Source: Monarcha castaneiventris obscurior (Eukaryota; Chordata; Aves; Passeriformes; Monarchidae). From it: DNA of 64,000 nucleotides. The DNA lies in NCBI GenBank assembly GCA_026261815.1, contig JAMPIT010000848.1, positions 682,001 to 746,000 of the forward strand, written 5' to 3'. Below, piece after piece: positions 34,986-47,100 of this stretch. Positions within the stretch are counted from its first letter, which is position 1; each line of letters opens with the position of its first letter. The notes under the pieces were generated by a model. That model had not been told where the DNA came from and searched no databases. It saw nothing but the letters and a program-made list of their open reading frames with translations. The position numbers and the translations under genes are program-made.

Positions 34986-37900
34986 GTTGGAGCAGGAGAA
35001 GAGGCTGCCAGCGTTCTTGGTCCCTCAGAGCTGCTCTGCAAGAGACCCTAAAGGCTCGTGAACATGGAATGCTGCCAAGCAGGACCTCAGGATCCAGGCT
35101 GAGCCCAAGGGTTGTGTGTAGGAAGCTCTGTGCCCTGACCACTGAGATTGCAGCAGTTGGGGAAGCACCCCACAGCACTGACGAGCTGACCAGCTTGCTC
35201 GTGGGTGTCAGGTGGAGCAATGTCCAGCCAAGAATAGGTATGTTTGCCATGGGGGTTGTGGCAACACTCAGAGCTTAAATCATCCTTGGAGGTAAGCAGC
35301 TACTTTGGTTTAGCTGTCAGCCAGAGGTGTGTATCATTTCTAAGGTGGGATCATTGCCTGGAGTCCCGGCTGCAGGAGAAGCCAGGGCTGCTCTCTGCAC
35401 AAAAGCTTGCTCTGTTGCTGGGCCATTCCCTACCAGATTGCAGGCAATGCCCTGGAGTTTTTCTTCCAGACCTTCCTGCTGGAAATTGTGCAGGTGAGTG
35501 TACACATGAGATGGAGTTATCTGCAAAGGGGTTCAGCAGTCTGGGGCAAAGGTAGCGTTTAGTAGGTATCTCAAAGCCATTGGAAATGCATTCAAACTGG
35601 ATCAAAATCACATCATTGTAAATACTGGTGGTGGAGGGGTCATTTCAGCACTTGGAGGAGCGTCCAGGGAATGCAGATGAAATGTTGGCTGGAATGAGCT
35701 GCATCGTGCTGCTGCTCACAGTCTTTCCCCAGGACTTCTTTCCCTTTCAAACTGATGTTTCCTTTTTCCCCCCTGCTTGGAGCCATTCCACACCTCTTTG
35801 ATCATTTCCCTTGGAAGAGACTGGGCTTCAGTCTGCTATTGGCTTCCTGGTCAGCAAGAGCCCAAGGAGAAAATACAGCAAAAAACTGGTCCCATGGTGA
35901 ATGTCTGTGAGGAAACCTCAGGAGGGTCTTTGCTGTGTTTAAATTCCTTGAGTGGTAGCACAAGGAGGCAGCTGGGACACTCCACTGGGAGGTGAGGTTT
36001 TTGAGGGATTCAGTGCTCCGAGAGGCCAGTGTGGTGGGACATACGGAGTCAGTTGTGCCAGCAGCTCTTCTCCAGGCTCTAACCAGGGGCAGATCTTGCA
36101 TGCAGAGGGTCACTGCTGCCCCAGGGTTCTGCTGCAGGGCAAGGACTTGAAGCAGTTAAGCAAGAGAATAAGAGATGCTAGAAACTCGGACATTACGTTT
36201 TCTCTCAGATGTTTGTGCTTCCTCTCACAGATCTTGATCTCGCAGTAGCTGGGCTGTGGTTGGGAGGTCGGGGAAGCGGCTGTGCTGTGTAACTCAGCTT
36301 GTGCAAGGAGCAGTGTGACCACCTTATCTGAGGGTCGCATTTGACCAGCTCTGCTTCCTCCCCAGGGCTGCTCCAAGCTCTGTGCTGTCTGGGGTGCTCT
36401 GCTGCTGCGTGGTGTGATCCCACCCCCGCCTCCCTGATATTCCTGTAGCACTTATTCAGGTACAGCTCCTTCCGGACTGTAAGGAACATGGTGCCTGGGG
36501 CTGACTGTCTCACACACCATCCTGTGCTGCAAGGACAGGGCATGTCCAGCTGGGGAGTCCCAGAGAAAGGACCTGGAACAGAGCCTGGGAGAGCTGCAGC
36601 TGGGGACTATGAGGGATGGATGCAGTCTGAAGCCATTGCCCATTGTCCTACCCCCGCCTGACTTCTCACCAGGTTTCACGAGTGCTTGTGCTCCTTGTAA
36701 CCCACGTCAGGTAGAGTGAGGCAGCTGGGAATAAACCCGGGCTGGAGAGGCTGAGTTCATCAAGACATGGATTTGCTGCACTGTCAGGATGTGCTGCTGT
36801 GGGGGAAAGTCATTGCTTCCTGTTGCTTCTAGTTCCCTGTCCCAGAGGCCTGGTTTGTATCCCAAACCCCTCCCTCTCTCAGCTGGCAGGCATGGGGAGG
36901 GGGTCCTGCTGCAGCCCCAGTCCTGCCACCTCACCAGAGCTTTTTCCAGGGGTTGGCCTGACAGGATCTGCCCTGACAGATCTGGGCAAGGCAGATCCAT
37001 GCTTTCCTTTAGACTGCAGTGCTGGGAGGAACAGCCCCCATCAGCCCCAGAGCAGCACTGAGACACACGGGTGTGGAGGTGTCACTTAGCCTTGTGGGAA
37101 CACAAGCACAGCAAACACAGAGGTTGTTTTTGAGAGAAAACTTTTTGACCGGTTTTCAGGGAAAATACTGCTGAGATAGTGGATGTCTTTGTGCTCAGAC
37201 TGCCCTTTCATGGGGAAAGGTTTAGAATTTCTTTGAACAAAGGTGAAGTTGAAGCCAGCAGTGGGTTAATGCATGCGCAGAAACAACACCTGGTAGCAGC
37301 AGGGTGGGAGTCAGCTCTGTCCACCTGCCTGGGCCATGTCACCTGAGTGACTGCTGGGAAAACAGGAGAGAATGGGCTGTGCTGCCTCTGGTCAGCAGCT
37401 GGGAGGGGTTGGCAGCTTGTCCATGGTTTTGGCAGGTTGGGAGGTTATGGCAGAAGTGTCAAATGAATATCAAGAAGGGCTGAACTTTTAAATCGTAGCC
37501 CATAGCTACATCTCCCACAGCAGCATCTTCGAGAACTGCTGGCACCCCCACATCTCTCCTGGCAACAGTGAGGGGGCAGTGGGGGGAGAGGGGGAAATCA
37601 GCCATCCCGAGGCTGTAGCACTGAGCTGGGCTCAGCCTTGTGCAGAGGCAGAGAGGGAGGCTGGTTATTTTTAGGGCTGGAGCTGGATCTGACCGTAGGC
37701 CGACCTTGCAGCTCTCCAGTTTGGTGCACACTGGCAGAATTTGAGCAAATTGCTCCCCAGTTGTGTGATGAATTAATGCAAAGCCTTAAGTCTCATGGTG
37801 CAACACTGCGATCAATGGGGCGATGGTGTTTGGGAGCGGTGTCAGGATGGTCGCAGCAGCCCTGGTTCAAAACCATTTCTCTGACGCACAAGGAATGTCA

Positions 37901-38029
37901 CGTTTTTCTCTTTTTTACCTTTATTATTGTTTAGTTTTCTGGAGTGTGAAGGCTCTTCCTTGGGACCACCTGGCTCATCCTGATCAGGTGTTGGGATGCA
38001 CTGCACTCTGTCACTGCCTCGCTTCCAGT

Positions 38030-38415
38030 CTGGCTGCCTCTGGATTTAGGAACAGTACAGGGGCAGGGTCACTGCCCTGGTCCTGCTGGCCACACTGTTG
38101 CTCATCCAAGCCAGGTGCCATTGGCCTTCTTGCCCACCTGAGCACACGCTGGCTCATGTTCAGCTGCTGTTGTCCAGCATCCCCAGGTCTCTTCCCAGAT
38201 TTCCAGCCACTTTGTCCCAAGCCTGGAGCACTGCACGTGGTTGCTGTGACCTGAGGGCAGGACCTGGCACTTGCCCTTGTTAAATCTCATACCTCTGGCC
38301 TTGGACCATCGATTCAGCCTGCCCAGATCCTCTGTGGATCTGTCCTGCCCTCCAGCAAATCCGCAGCTGCTGGTGTGTGTGGTGCCTGCCAGCCCACTGC
38401 TGCCTGCGGTGGTGC
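38030..38415 (-). repeat. CR1 internal 3' UTR fragment, antisense
   Basis: The sequence matches the region just 5' of a CR1 tail read backwards: 'actgccctggtcctgctgg', 'gcccacctgagcacacgc' and 'acttgcccttgttaaatctc'. The tail itself is missing, so the copy is broken at both ends. Confidence 0.75.
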
Positions 38416-39524
38416 TTCTGTAGCTCAAATAATGTCCCTTTTAATTTTTACAGTATTAAATCTGAATGGTCACACTTGTCCCTCTTGGCATTTCTGACTT
38501 TGTTAGTTCTATCAGCGGATGATCCAGAAGGCAGGGAGCGACTGGGGCAGAATTCACTAGTTTTCAAGCCTTTGTGCTTTCTCCAGAGTTTAGGCAGCAG
38601 AATCTGACCTGAACCTGTCCTGGGTCTGACCAGCTGGACCCTGAGCAGTGAGGGGTTGGTCAAACCTGGCTGAGCTCCTTGCCCCTGTTGAAACACTGCT
38701 TGTTGCAGTGACCTTGCTGCTGGTAAGATGAGCAGCTTATGCCAAGGAGTTAAAAAAAAACAAACCAGAACACCCCATCCAGAGCGAGAGCTGCTGTGCC
38801 TGACGTGTGCAAACATGCCTGCACCAGTGAGGCGAGGGCTCCAGCGTGGGCTTGCATCCAGCAGCATTTTCCCCTTTCAGATCCTTGTTTATCACTAGTT
38901 CTCGCTGGGAGAGCAGGCCCAGCTCTTGGCAAAGACAGCATTAATAAGTAGGGATGAGAACATGCCCCTTTTCCTACTCTGTTGTTTTTCACCTTGACTC
39001 AGGGCCTCACACATCTGCCCTGCTGATGTGGAAAGTCAGGGACCACCAGCACCATCGGTGTGCTGGAGCTTTAATGTAAAACATAATGCTATGGCATCAA
39101 ACAAGAAAAAAACCCACCCTTGGTATTTCAGTATTTAAAAGATACAAGGGACAAAAGCAATTAAAACTTGTTTCATGCTATTATCTGTTATTTTAAGAGT
39201 CTCCTCCTCTTGTGTCCCATTTTAATGCACTTGCTGAGAATCCTGGCTTTTTATTAGTCTCTTGGCTGCCCTCGGAACCTCGCTGTTCCCTTGTGGAGGC
39301 TCAAGTTCACCTCCTTGAAGTAAAGAAATAGGACACTTTGAGGCAAAAATCCTGTGCCTGGAGTGATTCTTTTTTTGACCAAAAAAGAAAATAGTTGATG
39401 CTGTTGCCAGAAAAAAAGTCCTTTTGAGTGTGGGATTGTTCAAACCTGCATATCTTCTGCTGAGCCTGTCCCAGCGATGCAGGGTCAGCACTGACCTCCA
39501 TCTGCACAGTGGGGAGCAGCATTA

Positions 39525-40140
39525 ATCACAGAAACGTTACGGTTAGAAAAGACACTTAAGATCATCAAGTCCCAGCATGACCAAGGCCACCACTAAACCA
39601 TGTCCCCAAGTGCCACATCCACATGCCTTTTAAATTCCTTCGGGGGTGATGAGTCCACTGCTCCACGCAGCCTGCGCCAGTGTCTGATCATCCTTTTGAA
39701 CAAAATTTCCTCAATATCCAACCTAAACCTCCTCTTAGCACAACTTGAGGCATTTTTTCCTGTCCTGCCCCTTGTTCCCTGGGAGCAAAGCCTGACCCCC
39801 ACCTGGCTGCACCCTCCTGTCAGGGACTTGTAGAGAACAAGGAGGCACTGAGCCTCCCTTTCTCCAGGCTGAGCCCCCACAGCTCCCTCAGTGGCTCCTG
39901 GTGCTCCAGACCCCTTCCCAGCTCCATTCCCTTCTCTGGACCTGCTCCAGCCCCTCAGTGTCCTTCTTGAAGCGAGGTGCCCAGAACTGATCCCAGGACT
40001 CGGGGACACGGGGGATGGGCACTGCTCTGGTCCTGCTGGCCACACTGGGGAGGGCACAAGCCAGGACGCTGCTGGCCTTTGCCCTTGGGGTTCCCAAGGA
40101 GCCCTGGGTCTGCACCGCAGCCTTTACTACGTCCACTTCG
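39525..40140 (-). repeat. CR1 copy, antisense
   Basis: A fairly long CR1 read backwards starts with 'aatcacagaaacgttacgg'. It continues through 'tcctgccccttgttccctgg', 'tttctccaggctgagcccc' and 'gctggcctttgcccttgggg'. Confidence 0.9.
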
Positions 40141-40412
40141 GCAGAACAAGGGACAGGACGAGAGGACATGGCCCTAGGATGCACCAGGGGAGGTTTAGGT
40201 TGGACATGACGTGAAATTCCTTCACAGAAAGGGTCATTAGACCTTGGGATGGGCTGCCCAGCAAGGTGGTGGAGTCACCATCCCTGGAGGTGTTTAAGGA
40301 AAGCCTGGACGTGGCGCTCCGTGCCCTGCTCTAGTTCAGATGGTGATGTTGGGTCATAGGTTGAACTCGCTGATCTCAGAGGCCTTTTCCAACCTAACTG
40401 ATTCCGTGACTC
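40140..40412 (+). repeat. CR1 3'-end copy
   Basis: It starts inside CR1 with 'aacaagggacaggacgagagg' and runs through 'gatgggctgcccagcaagg' and 'ggaggtgtttaaggaaagcc' to 'gaggccttttccaacctaac'. It abuts the preceding antisense copy and ends about 40 bases before the FKBP1A CpG island. Confidence 0.9.
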
Positions 40413-40449
40413 TGTGCTGGGCCACGCACCCCGCACCTGTGCGGGCTGG

Positions 40450-41100
40450 AAATGGCGATAAAGGGGCAAAGCCCGCAGGGCCCCGCGCCCGGGGGTGCCT
40501 CGGGCCGGGCCTCCGTTCCCCCGGCAACCGCGCCGTGCCGAGATGGCGGCGGGGCGGGGGGGCGGAAGATGGCGGCGGCCAGGGCGGGACCGCCGGGCGG
40601 GATCTATGGAAGGTCGGGCGGGATCTATGGAAGTGACGGGCGGGCTCCATGGCGGGGCGGGCGGGCTTTATGGTGGTGACCGTCGCGGCTGCGCACACGC
40701 GGCCCCTCCTCCGTCGGGCTGCGGGCGCTGCGGGTGCGAGCGGCACCGGCACCGGCATGGGTGTGCATGTGGAGACCATCGCCCCCGGCGACGGTGAGCC
40801 GCGGCGAGCCCGCTGCCCCCCACCCCTTCTCCCTGCCCTCCCCGCGCGTCCCGGTGCGGGTCCCGGGGCCGCGGGGTGACGGCGCGTGTCTCCCCGCAGG
40901 GCGGACGTTCCCCAAGCGCGGCCAGACCTGCGTGGTGCACTACACGGGTGAGTGCGGGCCGGCCCCGCCAGCCCGGCAGCGGAGGGGCGGGAGGGTCGGA
41001 CACCGAGGGAGCGGGTCCTGCCGCCCCCCCGCCCCGGCTGCTTGCGGGCACCCCGGCGGCTCGGATGGGCCGCGGCGCTCACCGGGGGAAGAGGGGTCCG
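40450..41100 (+). promoter_or_regulatory. FKBP1A: FKBP1A CpG-island promoter with YY1/TISU motifs and a 21-bp repeat
   Basis: The block is extremely CpG-rich and lacks a TATA box. It contains GAGATGGCGGCG at 40540-40551 and GAAGATGGCGGC at 40565-40576; the second fits the TISU/YY1 consensus exactly. Four copies of a roughly 21-base unit beginning GGGCGGG, with ATCTATGGAA or a variant, follow to about 40678. The ATG at 40569 opens a 36-codon frame that stops at 40677-40679, upstream of the FKBP1A start. Whether these ATGs lie in the mRNA depends on the start site, which I cannot see. Confidence 0.65.
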
Positions 41101-44100
41101 GGCCGCCAGGGGGGCCTTTCCCGGAGGGCGCGGATGGGCCCCAGGGTGGGGATGGAGGTCCTGTTGGTGCCCCGTGGCCGTGGGGGAGGCCCCGTTGTCC
41201 CCGTCTCTCCCGCAGCCTTATCAATGGAGGGGCCTTTCCCACACGTACCCAGCCTTCTTTTTGGGGGTGCACCGGGGAACAACCCAGAGGGGACCGGGGG
41301 GTGCAGGCAGGGACACTCCGGAGAGAGCCCTGCGGGTCCCAGGGCAGCCGAGACCCGCGGGCTGTGGGGCGGCCGAGCCCGGAGCCCTCTCGGGCTCTGT
41401 GAGTCACCCCCCGGGAGCTTTGGGGTCCCCTCTGGCACACCTCCCTGCAGGAGTGCAGTTCCCCTCCCCAGCCCTGCCCCAGCCTCTTCTCCTGTGTGTG
41501 GTGACACCAGGGGAACCCGTGGGGCCGCCCCAGACCCGCATCCTGGGTTTTTTGGGGCGACCCCGGTACAGGTAACCAGGGCGCTGTTTGGTGGTCGGGG
41601 TAGTGCTTCGACGAGGGGCTGCCCCAAAGGCAGGGAGGGTCATGTCCTCCAGCAGCCTTCTGCGAGCTAGGGGGGGAAAACCAACCTTGGGACCCCAAAA
41701 AATGCTTTGGGAGTCACCCTAGAGGCTCTTGTTCCCCTCGGCTGCCTTTTGTACAGAGTTGGCTCATCGAGGTGGTAAAAATGAGTTAACGACTCATTTG
41801 TGACTGTTTTTGCTAATAACCCATTCCCCTTCCCGCCCCAGCGCTTTCCGCCTCCCCGTGCTCCCCTTGGGGGGCTGAGGGTGCCCCTCTCTGCGGAGCG
41901 GGGCCCGGCCTGCCGGGAGGGCTCGGCGGGCATCCAGCCCATCTGCTGCTCCTCCATCTCCCCCGTCCTTCCCGTTCCCTCGTCAGCAGGGAGAGGAAGC
42001 AGCTTGGTCTGCCCGGCCGCTCTGTTTCCTCCGCCGGTGGAAGAACAAAGAGAGGCTGGCAGGCAGTCAAGTGGCTCCCGGTGGGCCAGTCCTGCCGCCT
42101 GCCAGCCCTGCCGGCTCCCAGCCCTCTGGCTCCCTGCGCCGGCTCTCCCCTCCTGCGGTGCTGCTGGAGCTTGGCTGCTCTCCCCAGCTCCGGCCCCCAC
42201 CCCGGCAGAGCTGCTTGGGGGTCACCAGCATCCTGTCCCCACGTCACGGTGCTTCAGGCAAAGTGCTACATGGTGACTTGCTCACAACAGACCCTCCCCA
42301 GCAGCAGCGATCTGCTGCGCCTGGGAGCGGTTCTCTAATTTCCTTTTTTTTTTTTTTTGTTATTATTGTCTCCATTTGTCCTTTATCCCCACCCCCGTTC
42401 CATCTGCAGGCAGCTCCTGCCCCCCCGCCTCAGCAGGCAGCAGGAATCAAACACCTCCAGGCCCTGATGCCATTTCCCTGCGTCGGCAGCGCAGTTCCTG
42501 CAGCCAGCCCTGCCAGAGACGGGAGCAGGGCTTGGCTCACAGGAAACCTTACAAACCTTTGATTCCCGGCTCGGTTGCGGCGCTCGCTGATCCCAGAGCA
42601 GCATCAGGGATGGTGGCAGAGTGCAGTGCTGGAGGTGCCGAGCTCCAGGACCCCTTCCAGAGCCCTGCATTGGCTCCATCCCTGGCTGCCCTTTGCTCCA
42701 GTGCTGGGGAGATCCAGCCTGTGGTGTGCGGGAGGCAGCTCTCGCTGCACTGGGTTATGGATGCACAGTGGTTTGGGTAAAAACCACTTGGGGAAAAAAC
42801 AGTGATCCAAGGGTGAGGGACTGTGGGGAGCCAGCTTGGTCAGCCAGCGGCTGGTGCTGCTTCTGCCTGTGCCCAAGCTCCTGCTCCATGGGGCATGGCC
42901 CTGCCGAGAGCACCCCAGATGGACAGACAGCCCTGGTGTGGGAGGGCAGTGCAGAGGAGAGAGGTGGAGAGAAGAGCAACCTCTGGGCTTCCTCCTTGGA
43001 GATGCCAGTTGCTTGTGCTGGGGTTGCAGAGATGGAAATGTATGGGGGAAGCTGGTGGAACTGGACCTGTTGCCCCTCCTTCCTTCCAGATCTTGGGTCT
43101 TTTTGTGGAGAGCTCATGCCATGGGGTGTCCGAAAGAGCCTTTGATGTGAAATCTGCTACGTAGGGCTCTTAAAGGAGCTAAATCAAGGGTAAAGTTCCC
43201 TGATGTGCACGGTGTGCTCAGGATTGCTTGCAGCAACTGGCATGGGATGGAAGGGAGTGTGGGAGTGAATCAGTGGGGAGAGGATGTGGGTTGGGGGCCA
43301 ACAGAGCTGAGGCCTCCCCCTGAGTCAGAGCAGGGAGCAGAGTGGGGTGCTGTGCAGTTGGGGGTCCTGCAGTGCTCTTGCCAGGGGGACTTGCTGTGTG
43401 GGGCACCCCACTGTACTTCAGGAGGGGAAATAGGGAGGCATGGGTATTCTGGGGAGTGCCAGGACGGGAGCAAGTCTGACATGGACTGGCCAAACAGCTT
43501 TGCCTGAGTGGCAAAGCACACTCAGCATGTGGGGTCTCTGAAGCAGGTGGGCTTGGAGAGAGAGGGATACTGGGGAAAACTGCCTTTCTCCAGCAGGATA
43601 GCACCGAGGGGATTGCTGTCCTCCCTAGTGCCTGTGCACGACCCCTGGGGCAATGGTGCTGCTCTGGGTGCTGCTCTCGATGCTCTGCGTACTGCCCTCG
43701 ATGCTCTGGATGCTCTGCGTGCTGCTCTCGATGCTCTGGGTGCCGCCCTCGATGTTCTCCCACTGCTCAGCAAATGCCCTGCGGTTGTGAGCTGTTTCCT
43801 CCCGAGGCGTGCGACTGCCAGTCCATGGGTTGTGGCAGCTGTGGGAGCTCAGCTCTATCTCCTGCAGCCCCTTCCCTGCCTGTGTTGGGGTCCTCTGTCC
43901 TGCCAGGCCTCAAGAATGGTGGGCAGAGCCCTCTCCCCATCCAGCTGTGGGTGATGATGGGGTGGGCTTGGATGATGGGGCATGCTGGTGAAGGCAGGAT
44001 TGAACCTCATCCAGGCATCCCTGCCCTGAGCAGGGGTTTGGAGCATGCTGGGTGTTCCAGGGCTTCTGGGAAGGGTTTTCCATCCTGTCCCAGCTGCAGC

Positions 44101-47100
44101 AGAGGTGCCTGCCCCACTGCTCTGGTCTCTTCCTGCCTCTCCTCAGGAGGCTGGCTCTGTGCCAGAGCCCCTGGGCAATTGCCATGCCAAGGATCAGCAC
44201 CCCAGATGTGATGGAGGGGGTACGGGTGGGGCTGCGCACCCCCGGCAGAACCCGACCCGGCAGGTTTGTCCCAGGGCTGACTCTGCCTGCTCCAGCACTG
44301 CTCTCTGCCGCCTCTGTCTGCCCAGGGAGGCCTGGGGCCAAGTCGCACGTTGCAGCCGGCGTCTCCCAGCTCCTGCCTGCCAAGTGTGGCAGAGACCTGG
44401 CAGGGCCACGCTGCCCAGCTGGGGCTGGGGCTGTGCTCCAGAGCCCCACTCTGCAGCCATGGCTACTGCAGCCTCAGCTATAGTGCTCCCTGCTCTTCCT
44501 CACTATGATTCCTTGAGACCCCTTGGGGTCTGTATAGCCCAGCTGGGATCTCTGGGGGCTCAAATCTTTCAGAATGGGAGCCAGGGCAAGTGGATCTCCA
44601 TGATCCACCTCTGTGGGCTCTGCCCTCCATGCAGGACTGGGATTGACAAGTGCAGAGCCCTGTCAGGGGCTTGGATAAGCTGGGATGTGCCAGGGGCTGT
44701 CTTCTGCTCCTGGGGCTCCGCTGGGGCTGCTGCTTTTGCCAGAGGATGCTTTGCCTCCATAACAGCTTTAAGATCTTGTTACCTCCTTGCTCAGGGATGG
44801 CAGGGATGAGGAAATGGTTGCTCATACTTGTCCAGGGCTGGAGAAATCTCCCAGGAGGCTTGCAGTCAGAGGAAGTGCCTGAGATGAGGATGCAGTCTCC
44901 GAAGCATTGGAGCCTCTTTGCTTTCCCCACTGGCATGATGGGGGAGCATGGCAGCCCCATGCTGGGGAGCAGGGACAGGCTCCCATGTATGACCACCTCC
45001 ATCCTGGTCCGGGAGAGCTGAGTGACTGATCCCTCAGGCTGCTGCAACCACCATAGTCCAACAATCCCTCTCTTCTGCAGCCAGGGAGCCGCCAGCTCTG
45101 AAATGCTTCCTGAGGCTGCGTTGGGACAGGTGAGCTTGGCAGCAGGGTCGGGCAGCATCATCCACTCCTGTGCAAGGTTGGCAGCATCTCCTGCACTGCT
45201 GCTGATGCCTCTGCATTCCCCTGGTCAGGACATCGAACAGGATGCACTTCTGCAGGCTGTGGATGCCCTGGGAGCATCCCAGTAGTCCCTGCTTGCTGTG
45301 ACGACCAGGGCGTTGTGCTGCTTGGCCCCCGGGGTTTTTCCTTGGTGGGTGTCCAGGAAGAAGGGTGGCAGAGAGCTGTCCCCTCTGTCCTTCCTCAGCC
45401 ACCCCAGCTCGTTGCAGCGCTGGAGGGCTCGGAGCCGAGTCGGGGTCAGCTGGGGCCGCAGCCAGGCAGCGCTGCTGGTGCCAGCCAGCATGGCCTGCCC
45501 ATGTCCCTGCTGCCAGGCGGGAGGAAGGCCAGCGGACGGGAGCAAGGAGCAGTGCCAGACAGGGCTGGAAGCAGGTTCAGCGACAAGAGGTTTATCCTGG
45601 AAGGAGGAAATGAGAGAACTCCAGATTTACTATTCCAAAGTCCAGGGCTACAGCATGACCAGCTGAGCTGACGCTCGACACCCTGGAGAAGGGATTTTTG
45701 CTGTCTGTTAAATTAAAAACTTTATTCTACTCCCTGAGAGGAGCCCACAGGTCTCAGTGCTTGTTGCCCCTGCAAAGGTGATGTATTTTCTCCCATCCCC
45801 TTCCTTCCATTCCTCCCATTCCCTTCCTTCCCATCACTGTGGCTGCTGGTCCCTGTGTGCCATTCCCCCTGGTCACAGTGCAAGCAGGGGCTAAGAATCC
45901 CCTATCCCATCTCTTTCACAGACACATTTTCCCTTGCACACGTGCCCTGGCGAAGGGAAGTCAACTTGCCCCATACCTTCCTGAGGAAGTTTGGTTTTTC
46001 AAGACTGTAGAGCAGTTTCCAGTCAGGATAACAGGTTTTTCAGGCTGTTTTGGGAAGTGAAGAAGTGAAAAGAGAGTTTAATTTTGCTCTTATCACGTGG
46101 GGTTTATTGTAAAGGGCACTGGCTGTGTTAATGCAGAGCTGGAGCTGCCTTATAGGAGCTGACTGGTGAAGTTACTGCTCCTATAAGGCAGCGGCAGCTC
46201 CAAGATTCCCCAAGAAGGTCAGGCAGGGAGCAAGGGAGGGGAGGAAATTCCTCCTTTAGCTCATGTTGGGGAGTTATATTTAGCTCTGGGGATATCAGCC
46301 TGGCTCAGCCCGTGCTGGGGAATGAGGGCTGCCCCAGGCACACGCATCCAGCACTTGGTGCTGCCTCTCCCCATTGTCATTCCTGGGTCCAGGAGGGATT
46401 TGGCTTAGATCAGCAGCTCACAGCTGGGCACAGGCAGGGCTGGAGGCCACTCACAGCCTCCAGATGGGGCACTGGAGTGTCATCAGTGTTTCAGGTGCCT
46501 GAAGGTGGAAGCCTGATGAGGAGTGAGAGGTGTGTTTCCTGGTGGGGTGGGAAGCACGAGGTCGGATCCTGCTGCCTGATAAATGGCTGTTGGTAGTGCT
46601 GCAAGGTGGGCAAGATTTTCTTCCCGCATTCATCTGTCAGTCCCTGGTCCTGGCCAGGAGGAGCACTTCTCTTTGGGCCAAAACAGTTAAGAATCATCCT
46701 TCCCTGCCCTAGGATGGGTGATGCCCCAGGAGTTTCCCTTCCTGTACAGGTGTTTCCCAGGGAAAAGGAGGAGGAGCTGAGACACATCTTTGACTCAGAG
46801 CCATGTGACTGTCACCTGCTCAAGCTGCCAGGTCACAGCATCTCACATTGGTGCGTGTGGCTCTGTCCCTGTATCACCATCGTGTCCCTCTCTCTCCCCA
46901 GGTATGCTGGAGGATGGGAAGAAGTTTGATTCCTCCCGCGACAGGAACAAGCCGTTCAAATTTGTGATGGGCAAGCAGGAGGTGATCCGCGGCTGGGAGG
47001 AAGGAGTTGCTCAGGTGCCCAGAGCTCCTCCGCCTCGCGCTCCCCGTGCCAGGCTGTGCTGCGCCGGGAGCCGCAGCGTGGGCAGGAATCAGCGTGCATG

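Larger units (their letters stand above)
24360..39520. other. 15-kb stretch without a supported gene
   Basis: This lies between the co-directional NSFL1C and FKBP1A. Open frames are short, lack domains and lack consistent splice sites. The part just after 24,360 may be an extended NSFL1C 3' UTR. Recognisable content is the CR1 copies listed separately and a triple CACGTG cluster near 29,130. An unspliced non-coding RNA could be present, but nothing in the sequence shows it. Confidence 0.5.
40948..46901 (+). other. FKBP1A: FKBP1A intron 2, no further gene seen
   Basis: This large intron begins in the CpG island. It holds a poly-T run near 42344-42358, a minisatellite at 43664-43762 and a foldback hairpin at 46141-46201. 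Open frames on both strands lack domains, and I find no nested gene. Confidence 0.6.

Noticed and set aside
35423..35493. Possible exon with acceptor near 35436 and donor GTGCAG|GTGAGTG at 35492
   Set aside because: The 57 bases between are open in one frame, but the acceptor is weak and no partner exon or protein similarity was found.
40495..40797. 100-codon arginine/glycine-rich frame overlapping FKBP1A exon 1
   Set aside because: Composition simply reflects the CpG island; it runs through the FKBP1A start in another frame and has no domain.
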